From Chamaelirium japonicum (taxonomy: Eukaryota; Streptophyta; Magnoliopsida; Liliales; Melanthiaceae): a stretch of 64,000 bases of DNA. A program made the position numbers and the translations under genes. A model generated the notes under the pieces. The model was given only the letters and a program-made list of their open reading frames with translations, had not been told where the DNA came from and ran no database searches. Where the stretch lies: the NCBI GenBank assembly GCA_947650365.1, contig OX393550.1:118186874-118250873 (forward strand). The letters run 5' to 3'. This document shows, in pieces, positions 33,049 through 43,700 of the stretch; position 1 is the stretch's first letter, and the number at the start of each line of letters is the position of its first letter.

Positions 33049-33715
33049 TCAGGAGAAGAGATCGCGAGGGGTGCGATTGGGCAGTTAGAGAGAAAACAGG
33101 GAGAGAGAGAGAAGTTCGGAAAGAGAGGGACGACTGTGATCGTGTTGGAAAAGAGAGAAAGATAGAGAGAAAAGTTCAGAAAGAGAGGGAGTCGGACGGG
33201 GCTGCAATGGGCATGGGGCCGTGCAGAGAGAGAAAGAGAGATCGAGAGAGAGTCTTAGAGAGAGAGAAAGAGATAAAGATCGAGAGAAGAGATCACGAGG
33301 GGTGCGATCGAGCAGTTAGAGAGAAAATAGGGAGAGAGATAGAGACGTTCGGGTACGTAGGGATCCAGAGAGGGAATCGAGATGGACGGTTGGTCCAACT
33401 GGGGTCGCGCAAGGGCTAGAGAGAGAGATCGGGGGAAGAGAGAGAAAGAGATGCGGTGACAAAGAGAGAGATCAGGGAAAGAGTAAGAGAGAGAGATGAA
33501 GAGAGACAAAGAGTTTTAGAGAGAGAGAGAGATCGGAAGAAGAGATCGCGAGGGGTGCGATCAGGCAGTTAGAGAGAAAACAGGGAGAGAGAGACATTCG
33601 GGTACATAGGGATCCAGAGTGGGAATCAAGAGGGACAGTTGGTACGTGAATGTAGCTCGGGTTGCATGAGAGCTAGAGAGAGAGATCGGGGGAAAAGAGA
33701 GAGAGAGAGAGACGA

Positions 33716-33747
<32 letters not shown>

Positions 33748-33920
33748 GTGGGGGAGGGAAAGAGAAAGAGATTGTGGGAAGGTCGCAGGTTTTCTCGGGG
33801 GATTGGGACGGAGGAGAGAGAGAGAGATGCTGCAGGTTAGAGAGAGGATTGGGAGGAGCTGCGTGCATGGGGTTGGCTCGGGAATGGCTGTGATCAGGTT
33901 CGGAGAGAAGAGACTGCTGT
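32506..33920. repeat. AG-rich tract with GA microsatellites
   Basis: Long GAGAGA tracts (for example 32510-32548, 33018-33048 and 33700-33740) are embedded in repeated words such as GGGACGGCTNTGAT and GGGGTGCGAT, suggesting internal duplications. The Arg/Glu-rich open frames are composition artefacts. Confidence 0.8.
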
Positions 33921-34715
33921 GATGAGGTTCGGTTAGAAGAGAGTGTTATGCAGTGTAGAGTCCCCACTTTTCTCGGGGATTCTCGGACGTGATGAGGACG
34001 GTTTGGGAGGCCATCAGTTTGGAGGCATTTAAGGGGAGAATTTTGATCCGTTCGATTAGATCGGATGGTCTAATATGGTAAATGCAATTATGTGGGAAGG
34101 GGGGACAAGTATAGGTACATGGCAGCCATACAAAATTAATCATCCGCAAGAAAACGCGTGAACAATCAGATTAATACCAAATATATCCTTAATTTTTTTA
34201 CATGAAAGCCCTCCCAATGGTTATAAATATTTTTTTTGTACAATCGGGTCCTTCCCTCATTTATTTCTTCATTCACTAATTTCAACCCTCCATCTTAACT
34301 CCATGCAATCTCAACCGTTCCTCCTTACCCAGATGAATCACACTCACCCTTACATTAGCTTATCTTACCCCCTCATTCTATCTCCCTCTCAAAGACAGAT
34401 CCTGACCGTTCTTTGTACCCCCCATAAAACTGTCCCTTATTATATAGATGACTGGATCCATTCAACATTAAAGAAAAATGGTGCAGTGATTATGGCTTCT
34501 TTAAACCTTTTAGGGGTTGATCCTTCAAACCCTGTAAGGATTTTTTTATTAAAAACCCAATTTTAGTCCAAATCCAGCTCGTTGAGGCCCTAAATTTCAA
34601 ATATTTATATACCCAGACCGGCCCGGTCTCAGACCCTTGGCCCGAGGTCTGACCAGACTTGATATCTCTAGGCCCGGCCAGACCCGTTTTTCACCCCTAT
34701 CGCAAAACACTAGAG

Positions 34716-34900
34716 AGTAATGCTGCATGAACAAACTGATTGACAAGCACATTGACAAAACCAGACCCATGTAGTGGTGGCAGGGCCCAGGGCTTAGTGA
34801 TTAGTGACTGACACACACATTCACACCAAGCACTGAACTCTCAGCCCCGCCACCACTACATGGGTCTGGTTTGTCAATCCAGTTTGTTCATAGCATTACT
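34716..34900. mobile_element. Foldback MITE, 185 bp
   Basis: Arms of about 70 bp are inverted: AGTAATGCT and ATGAACAAACT at the left with their complements at the right, continuing through CAGACCCATGTAGTGGTGGC. No target duplication was identified. Confidence 0.65.
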
Positions 34901-34929
34901 CAACATTAAATAGCTCCCACTTAGGCACT

Positions 34930-35062
34930 TAGGGGTGGCAATCCAGTCGGGTTCGGGTTGGACCCTATCCATACCCATTCGGGTGTGGCAGGGTCCATAT
35001 CCGACCCATACCCATTTGGGTAGAATAGGATCCATACCCAATCGGGTTATGGCTTTTAGTTA
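34930..35062. mobile_element. Truncated hAT MITE end
   Basis: It starts TAGGGGTGGCAATCC followed by TCGGGTTCGGGTTGG, the terminus and interior typical of the 17030 family. No right end was found. Confidence 0.5.
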
Positions 35063-35142
35063 AGTATAAGTTTGGGCAGAGATACAGTTCCGTTAGAATT
35101 TGTGTATATGACAATGACTTTGGAGTCGAACTGTATTATCTA

Positions 35143-35245
35143 TCTATATAACATGGCACGGTGGTTTTGTGCTGACTATGACAAAATGGAACCAAAAGTT
35201 GACTAGAAAAAAGAAACAAGCTAACTAGACAAAAGTAATGAGAAA
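35143..35245 (+). mobile_element. Helitron 5' fragment (H4), related to H3
   Basis: TCTATATAACATGGCACGG (after an A) continues into TTTTGTGCTGACTA and further CTAGACAAAA words. It matches H3 across the point where the outer Copia inserted. The 3' end was not found. Confidence 0.65.
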
Positions 35246-38072
35246 TATATACGGTCGACGGTGATGCAGAGGATGACCCGGATATTACCGGGATTAGTAA
35301 GCTTGAAGAGGGCAACGACGTACCTTGATCTTGGTGCCAACCAAGTGATCGATGGTGAAGCTATTGTAGGCTATGGAGTCCTTCAACATACCATCTTGGA
35401 CAACCAACTGCCACCTCTGGAGCACCAACCGGAACGTTACGACATAACTTGTTTGATCAGGTGCTCCACCAATATATATCATGTTCCATCCTATCCCATC
35501 GGTTGTAAAAGTTGGAGTGGAAGTAGTTATAGAAACCAATGTTGATGACGTCGAGGACTCAATTGCTGCCATTGGTGATGCTCTCCTCGGAGGTAAATGG
35601 GTGACTGGTGACGCAATTGCTGGCATTGGTGACGTCTTCCTTGTATGTGAATGAGTGATTGTGGCGCCACGGTAGCTCGATATTTAGAGTTTATCCAGAG
35701 ATATAAAGAGATAGAAGGTGTAGCGATTAAGGAAGCCTCTCATCGGGATATTAACAGTCCCACTACTATGGGTTCTTATTTTCAACCCATTCATAACCCC
35801 CCTTCGCCTCCCAACCAACGTTTAAGCCTTTATGGGAGAGGAGGCCATTTGATGTGGCTAGGCGATCTCAACCCCGGGAGAGAGAGGGTCGGTCTATTCA
35901 CACCTCAAACCCATGCGTGATCATTTGTCTCACTCCCAACGTTTAAACTTTTAACTTAAAATTGTCATTTGTTGCATTGCCTTTATGGGATAGGAGACCA
36001 TTTAAGAGCTTTTATAAGAGAAGAGGCGGTCTCAAACCTGGGAGAGAGGTTTGCAAAAAAAAAAAAAAAACTTTAAATAGTTAGCTCAACCTGAGAGAGA
36101 AGGTGTGTTCACATCTCGAACCCATGCACGACCCTTCGTCTCACACCCAACGTTTAGACTTTAAATAGTCCTCTGCTTCATTGCCTTTATAGGAGAGGAT
36201 GACATTGAAGACCTTTTATAGCCATCTCAACCCGAGAGAGAAAGTGTGTTCACACCTTGAGAGAGAAAAATAGGGAGCATGTGCATTTAAAAAGGGCACA
36301 CATGTCACACTCTGGGATCAAGGGCTTCATTTTAGTATAAATATATTAAATATGTCCATGACCACGAGAGCCCTTTTGTTTATTCTCCTATGTGAGCTAC
36401 CCCGAGCGGCAGCCTTGCCTCGATCGACAAGGATTACAACGATTGAGGCACCCAACAAAGGGTTCCAGCGATCCTACCATCTCACCGACGCCAACAAGGA
36501 TTTTGGCGATCTCAAAGTACAAGATACAAAACCTTTGATACTTATCTTAGAAAGGGAGAATAGATGATTTTTTGCAAGACTATAGTGCTTGTCGCTGTGA
36601 GCATCATCCTACTTGACTAATATTTTTTGAAGTTTAAATTCTCAAATTTATGGTTGCTTTTGTATTTCATTATGAGCTTACTTTTCTTGGTGTGTCTGGT
36701 TTTGTTGCAATTGAGTAAAAGCTAAGCTTTTCAAGGTCGTATGATGTTACTTATGAATGAGATTATAGTAATAGGACCTTCTTGCATTGCAAGTGATGCT
36801 TTTATAACTTTCTTACCTATTAACAAATTTTCAGGTCATGACCATGCCATCATCTAGATAATCCTTATGGTGGTCCAATTTGTAAGGGATCGGGCCTCGT
36901 GTCCAATGTCGATCCCTTTTTCTGTAAAGCTTTATGCCCTCAGGAAGGTGCTCGAGGTTCGAGGTTCAGAGCTCTGCAGAGATCGCACAACCCATACATA
37001 GAATACACTATATGCACAAATATAATGAAGGAACACCACGGATCACTGACAATCAAGGACTTGAATTATCACTAGTAAGAATTACACCAAGCAGTGGTCT
37101 TCGTTTATTGGAGCCCGGTAACTCTAATATTGCTCCTTGCACACATCACACATATACGAAGTAGAGAACCACCCACTACCGAGAGATACACAGAGATTAT
37201 AAAAAAATCACCAAGAGATGGAAGCACCACGGAGAAGAAACTATATCGAAGAACTTGGAGAAGATCTGCACACTGTATGCTTCTCCTTTCCTTTCTGATG
37301 GCCGCGCCGAAGAGCTTAGAGAAGATCCGTACACCATATCCTTCTCCTTTCTTCTTTTTCTTCTTCTCCTTCCTTCATCCTCTATACTTTCCTTCTACTC
37401 TCCCCTCTTTACATGGCAAACCCTAGATCAGGTTTTCGTTCTCTCTTTGACCATGACTCGATCTCCATCATCTACTGAGAAGAATCACTCACCGTGTCAT
37501 AGCCGCCTTGATATTCCAAGAGCCTGGGGGGAGAACTGCACCAGCGCCTCGCCAGATTCTTCACTTACCTCGTGACCTCCCCTTCTCATAGTTGATCTCC
37601 GATCACCTACACTGTGCCTGTCGTCGATGATTCCCACAAGTTCTTGACCTAACCCAAAATCCATCCTTGTTTATCTTTAATAGGAGAGCAAACGTGTGCC
37701 AAAAGGGAGACAAAAAAACCTCTTAAATTTCAGCCAAAAAACGTGACCTGCGACCAAACCCGTACTGTCAGGCCCAGGTCATGCGCACAACCAGCACAAG
37801 CCGTGCGCACGATCTCTCCAGAAAATTCCCTCACGCGTTTCTTCGCCGATTCACCTGTTCATATAGCTTTTGTAGAAGTCGTCGCACGACCTAAAAAAAA
37901 TTGTGTGCACGATCTTGACTGTGTGTTGGCTTTTGCAAGCCAAACCCAACACAATCTTGTACAAATTGCTGACACGTACAACACCTTTTTATCCATCCCT
38001 TGGTCGAGAGTTAAAATAGTAGTAAATGTGCAATATGCTTGAGTGGAACACTGTTTTTGAAATTATTTTTTT
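35246..38072. other. Unassigned region with short internal repeats
   Basis: No gene was recognised. Near 35868-36262 a segment recurs two to three times with words GAGAGAGAAGGTGTGTTCACA, CACACCCAACGTTTA and CATTGCCTTTATAGGAGAGGA. Near 37250-37350 a 60-bp segment is duplicated (GAGAAGATC, TTCTCCTTTC). The minus frame 35626-35294 and the plus frame at 36352 carry no recognised motif. Confidence 0.35.
36632..36773. repeat. Duplicate of a segment of ASNSD1 intron 1
   Basis: GTTTAAATTCTCAAA, GGTTGCTTT, TTTTCAAGGTCGTATGATGT and ACTTATGAAT occur here and, in the same order and spacing, at 39681-39832. It is a diverged direct repeat, about 3 kb apart. Confidence 0.75.
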
Positions 38073-38622
38073 AGCAATGTTTCATTAATGGATTTAGAAA
38101 TATTATATTAATAAAAATATATTTAAAGTATTTTTTTAGTGTCAACGGACTTATACACTACTTAGACTGACATATCATTTATACGCCAATTCAACTACCG
38201 TATAAAGCAGTAAAAAATAGGGGTCAAAATTTAATACGTCTAAACCTCATGCACTAGTTAAACCAACATATAGTTTTTTCTAGATTATTTCAATATGTTA
38301 GTTTAGCTAGCATACAACTAGCCGTTGCATGCTCCATATAATTGCATCATTAACCCGGTTTTATGGCCACCGAATAATTACATCATTATCCATATAAAAT
38401 AAAGTTTAACTTGCGTAAAGAGTAGCCGTTGAGCGTTCACTAGCCGGTGAGATCTATACACTATTAAACTGATGTACGACGGGGGTATTGATCGTCGGCC
38501 CCTATTGAACTGGCGTCTTAATGCAAGTCTAACTGACGTATAAGTCCGTTGACGACAAAAAAAAAATCCAATTTTTTTTATTAATATAATATTATTAAAT
38601 CTGTTTATGAAAAATTGTTGTT
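38073..38622. mobile_element. MITE with long inverted ends, about 550 bp
   Basis: Left and right ends are inverted over about 110 bp. They share AATATTATATTAATAAAAA, a poly-T patch and GTCAACGGACTTATAC. The target duplication is unclear because the flanks are T-rich. No coding capacity. Confidence 0.6.
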
Positions 38623-38706
38623 ATTTTCTTACAATATTAATTAAAAAAACATCAAAAAAGGGGTAAAAGGGCACGATGCCATGTAGGTTGGCAGCTGTTT
38701 TTTAAG

Positions 38707-39236
38707 TTTTTTTTGCAAATCGACCCCTATTTATTAGTCTTTTGTGTTTTAACCTCTAAAACCTTATATTTGCATATTGACTCTTCAAAACATATAAAAT
38801 TATGCATATTCACCCCTCAGGTTAACTATCGTCTCAAAATGATGAATATACTTAGAATATTCCTATGTTAATTGTTAGGTGGAAACGATGAGAGCAGCCA
38901 AACCTATCGGATGCGTGGAGGGCTCTCAAACAAGTGTAGAGGACTAGACGAGCCTCGAGGGGAGATCGAAGTGGAGTTAGGGTTAGGGTATTCACTCTAA
39001 AAATAACTGAAATTAGCTGACATGGGTGATAAGTCACCCTTTGAGCATAGGTAAAATGGATATTTGGATCTCAGTTAGAAGCTCACCGTGTTTAAGTCAC
39101 TTTCCATTGACGGATAGTAATGGAGGGTAATTATAATCAACTCTATATGTTTTGGAGGGTTGAAATGCAAATATAAGGTTTAAATGGGTCAATATGTAAT
39201 TAGACTAGTTTGTAGGGGTCGATTTACAAAAACCCA
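38707..39236. mobile_element. MULE-type MITE upstream of ASNSD1
   Basis: A 530-bp element has ends inverted over about 110 bp (AAATCGACCCCTA, CCTTATATTTGCAT, CAAAACATATA). Flanks TTTTTTAAG (38698-38706) and TTTTTTAAA (39237-39245) fit a 9-bp duplication with one mismatch. It ends about 190 bases before the ASNSD1 start codon. Confidence 0.65.
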
Positions 39237-39261
39237 TTTTTTAAAAAGTTCGTATACAATT

Positions 39262-39429
39262 ACAGTCGTCCAGTCCGGTCCGGTCCGGTCCGGTCCGAGT
39301 TTTAAAACATTGCCTTCAAGCTCTTCTAAACCCTCGCCTCGAATCCAAAAAGAAGGCAGAGAAAGAGAAAGTAATCGAGAACGAGGATTGCGTTCTGCGT
39401 TCCTCCCGTCCTCTCGCCGGCGAGTGGAG
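39262..39429 (+). promoter_or_regulatory. Probable ASNSD1 core promoter and 5' UTR
   Basis: Between the MITE and the ATG lies a short stretch with five tandem GGTCC units near 39274-39298, followed by purine-rich sequence typical of a 5' UTR. No clear TATA box was seen. Confidence 0.35.
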
Positions 39430-40659
39430 ATGTGCGGAATCGCGTTGATCCTTTCGGGAGTTGGCATCGTCGGAGCCGATCCCTACCGAGAATCCATTGG
39501 CAATTCAGCTCCCGATCCCGATGAGGTTGTGCTCACCCCCTTTCCCATTCGATATCATTTCCGTTTTTGTCTTCAAATTTTGATTTCCCAGTTATCCACT
39601 AGTTTATGTTGTACCTTTGTTTTCTATGAGAAATTGTGGAGTTTTGTCTCTTTTTTTTTTAAAGTAGGATTCCTGTTATAGTTTAAATTCTCAAAACTGT
39701 GGTTGCTTTATTATTTCATTACGATCTTACTTTTTTTTTATATTTTTTATGTGTATGATTTTGTTACAATCAAATAAAATCTGGGCTTTTCAAGGTCGTA
39801 TGATGTCACTTATGAATAAGATCATAGTATAGAGAGAAACAAAAAGGAGAACAGATGTTCTGCTTGGACTCCCCTAGTGTATAACTTTTTTTTTTTTTGA
39901 AGGGTATAACTTGCCATAGCATCCGAATGAGCTTATACAATCATCAGAGGCTTAGAATGCTAAACTTCGGAGCTTTTATTTATTAGTTGGTGCCTATCCC
40001 AGCCATGAAAGAGAATCCATTTCGGATAATGGTTTTGTTTGAAATGATCTCCCTTCTCTATTTTTCTCGCCTTGTTACAACTGAGCAAATATGTGACAAT
40101 GCTTTTCTATGTTCTATTTCATATGGTTAGGGTGTAAGAAATCGCCATGGATCCGAAACATACAACACAAAGATAAGATCACATTAAAAGCGGAAGCGGA
40201 AGAAGATTATACCTCGGGCCATAACACCTCGGGGACGACGATTTGGAGGTTGCTTGATCCCAATCCGAATCTCTCAATCACACATGGCATGACCCTTGCG
40301 GCCGAAATCCTTGTGTTCGGTCGAAACCCTAGCTGTCCAAGGGAGAGAGAGGAGGAGGGGAAGACATTTCTAGTTTAGATTCTTGGCTAGATGATTGCTT
40401 CATTAGATGGAGAGGTCTATTTCATATGGTTAGGGTGTAACAAATCACCATGGATTTCTATAGATCCGAAACATACAACATAAAGATCATATCACAACAA
40501 AAGCGGCAGCAGAAGAAGATACCTCCGGCCATAACACGCCGGAGGCTACGTTCTGGAGGTTATTTGATCCCAATCTGAATGTATCCCTCACACACGGCGT
40601 GACTCTTGCGGTCGAAACCCCCGTGGGCAAAATCCTTGTGGCCGGCCAAAACCCTAGCC

Positions 40660-40738
<79 letters not shown>

Positions 40739-43700
40739 GTTTCTAATTTAGACCTTGGCTAGACGATTGCCTCATTAGATGGAGAGGCATCTATATATAT
40801 ACAAACTAAGACACCGCCCAAACCCCTAATCACCAAAATCTATTCTAACCACCCATAAGAATTTGATGAAGGGCTAGGATTCGTCACTTATCCACACATA
40901 TGGGCATTGCCCAATCATTAAAGGCCGGCTGTATGGGGGGTTATTGGGCCACCCTCATGTCACACACGGCCAACGCATGCCCAAACCCAACAAAGGGGGC
41001 TTATAGTAGCTATACATAACATCCAAAACAATCATATTCTGTATGTTCAAATTTGCATGCTCCTGTCATTATGTTTGTCTAAGCACTGCAATTAAGCCAC
41101 TTGGATTCTACAGGTTTCTAAGGAAATTATACGAGTAGATGATCTTAAAGCTGCTCTGCAAAGAAGGGGACCTGATAGCCTCGGTTGCAGGAACCTCTTT
41201 CTTCAGTTAAAATGCAAAAATTATGTTGAAAAGGGTGGTAATGTTTCTTCATCATAATGACATAATGTTGTTGAGTCCTGGTGTTTGCACCTGCTATTAT
41301 TTTTCTCAATACTGCAACGACAGATTTGAAACAGTATCTAAACTGATCTTGATGAGACAGATGATGAAGGCGATAAGGAGGAAGGTTGTTCTTGCTCTGG
41401 AGAAAAAGCGAAGAATTTTATCACGTCAGCCGTGAAAGTTGTTAGTACGCAAGCTATTGCTATTGGAATGAAATCTGTTGGAGAACTATATGTCCTTGGT
41501 GCGACATTACAACTCCGGGGAAGAACCCCTGTTTTTCAGCCGCTGGAGGATATTTCTGGAAATCTTCTTGTTTACAATGGTACTATGATTACTATCTTTT
41601 CTCTTTCTGTGGTTATAAAATTTCACATGACTGTAAATAAAATGAACAATGAGAGTTGTCTATTGTATTATTCCACCATGTATTCATAATTTCTTATGTG
41701 TTATGCCCTTTCTTCGCTTGAAGTTACATGCTAGTGATTCTTCTCTTATTTTGACATTGATAATGCAATTGGTAGCATTTTTCAGAGAAGCTGGAAACTA
41801 ATTCAAATTAGTACTTTTGATGCAGCACATATGGGGTAGAGTTTGATGTAAATTTCCAATTTGTTCCTCAACGACCATCTCTTACTTACTGCGGTTTTCT
41901 AGCCTCCTTGATTTTCATTGATGTGCTGTTTTGACCCATTCTTGCATCGTTTTTTGATCAGCCAGTCCTCCCTTATAAACATGCAAACAATATATGTTAA
42001 ACATTATCATTGTTGAGTAGTGACACAAAATTTGAAGCTATGACTTGTAAGCCAGAATTATGGATACTTGCCGTTAAGACAAAATATGAAATCAGATGAA
42101 TTTGTATCAATGTAGCATTTATTAGTAACAAAGATTTTGTATACAGTTGCGGGCTATTTTTGTACTGCCAATGGATTCTGAGGTTCACAATCAGAAAGGT
42201 TAATGTTATGATTTGTATTTCCAGTCTACTTTGCTAAGGGCTTAACTAGTACTTTTATAGCCGCAACTTCCTTGGCATACTGGTGGCATTGCTGCATCTT
42301 CTAGTCATGACTGATCATTTTGCTGAACAGTTTCCTGCACATTGCTCAGTTTCATGTATAGCTTCTTCTTGCAAAAAAATTTCATTTTACTAAGTACATT
42401 TTTTCATTGTGACACCATCTCAAAGGTGAAATATTTGGGGGGATTAATGTCACTGACGACAAGAACGATGCTGACACTCTTCTGTGTGCGTTGGAAAGAT
42501 GTTGTACCAGTGATTGCCATGGACTTGGGGAAACTTGCTCTTGCATTGATAGTGGAGAGAAGTCCGTTTCTGAGATCCTATCAACGATCAGAGGGCCATG
42601 GGCTTTAATTTATTGGCAGGTATCTAAATTGTTTGTGCTACTTTTTTAATGTTATTTACAAGACGAAGCCAACTACTCTCGGGTCTTATCTTGCAACTCC
42701 ATATGATTTTTTTGAAAATATTTTATCTCCAGGAGAAGTCAAAAACCTTATGGTTTGGTCGAGATGCATTTGGAAGACGAAGCCTCCTTGTTCACTGGCC
42801 AACATTTGATGACTACAAATTTGTCCTGTCTTCTGTATCACCACCTTCATCCACGGGGAAGGTTTCAGGTAGATAACCTTAAAAAATTGAATCTTTGTTG
42901 CATTTCTGGACCTAGTTATATATCTTGCTATTTTTGGTTGGTCATTTGTATTTATAAGCCACTTTGTAATGGGAAGCAAAATATTTTGTTTATGGTGAAA
43001 CAAAAATAAACATGAAGTCTTCATTCCAACTACGTATCTATTGATAGACTTCCTGTTTCCTCAATATTATCTCTATGCATTTTGTAGTTCGTTTAAATAT
43101 TGGGTGTTTGCATTAATTTTTGAACTTTTTTTGTTTCATCCAATTCTTGAAAGTCTCAACTGATATATTCAATCAGCCTCTGCACTAGGTCTGTTTCCTT
43201 TTAGCCTGATTTAGTGCTAGTAGGTACTCTTGTTTTATTTTTACGATGAATTTTATATATCGGCCCTTGTATGTGTTTTGATACCCAAACATTTAGGCCT
43301 TTCTCCGGTTGTTAGTAACTAGATTAGTTGCTCTTACCTGATAGGGTTTGTGGGTTACTTTTGCAGATTCTACCTTGACAAATGAATTTAAGCATCAGGC
43401 AGATTCTGAAGTTACAAAATTGGAATACACACGTTACTGGGAGGAGTTACCATGTGGTATATACAGTATTCACTTAAAAGCATCAAACATTAATGAGTGC
43501 TATGTAGAGAATAAGTTGGTTGGTGAAGTCAGGAAACACGGATGGTCTGATCCCATGTTAGATAAACTTATTAGATGGGAGAGAATTTTTCTGAATCCCA
43601 AACTAGAAGAAATTTCTATGCATGCTCTGTCACCTCGAAAAGGGAAACCTGCTTTACTTTCATCTGTTTCAATTGGTACTACTTGTGACAGAGGTGATTT

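Larger units (their letters stand above)
31799..34448 (-). mobile_element. Non-autonomous Helitron X2
   Basis: Minus strand, about 2.65 kb. It starts TCTATATAATAAGG (34448), preceded by an A. The 3' end has hairpin GTGCCAACAGGCAC (31824-31811) and then CTAT (31802-31799), a changed CTRR. Terminal regions resemble X1, for example the CCCCCCATAAAAC segment near both 5' ends. The centre holds a hAT fragment and long AG-rich DNA. Confidence 0.65.
16253..34699. mobile_element. hAT-like element split by Helitrons (outermost level of the nest)
   Basis: Left end TAGGGGTG (16253) continues with CCCGGTCCG-type motifs to 16444. Right end CACCCCTA (34699) is preceded by CCCGGCC and CCCGGTC motifs from about 34590. 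Together they form one non-coding element with inverted termini, in pieces 16253-16444 and 34449-34699. The flank before the adjacent MITE is TCCCAAAA (16045-16052) and the right flank is TCGCAAAA (34700-34707), an 8-bp duplication with one mismatch. The pairing across 18 kb is an inference from these ends. Confidence 0.6.

Noticed and set aside
32428-33893. Arg/Glu-rich ORFs on the plus strand and Leu/Ser-rich ones on the minus
   Set aside because: Produced by GA/TC repeats; no protein features beyond composition.
34303-34566. Plus-strand ORF of 87 codons
   Set aside because: It crosses the boundary between Helitron X2 and the hAT-like element and has no domain.
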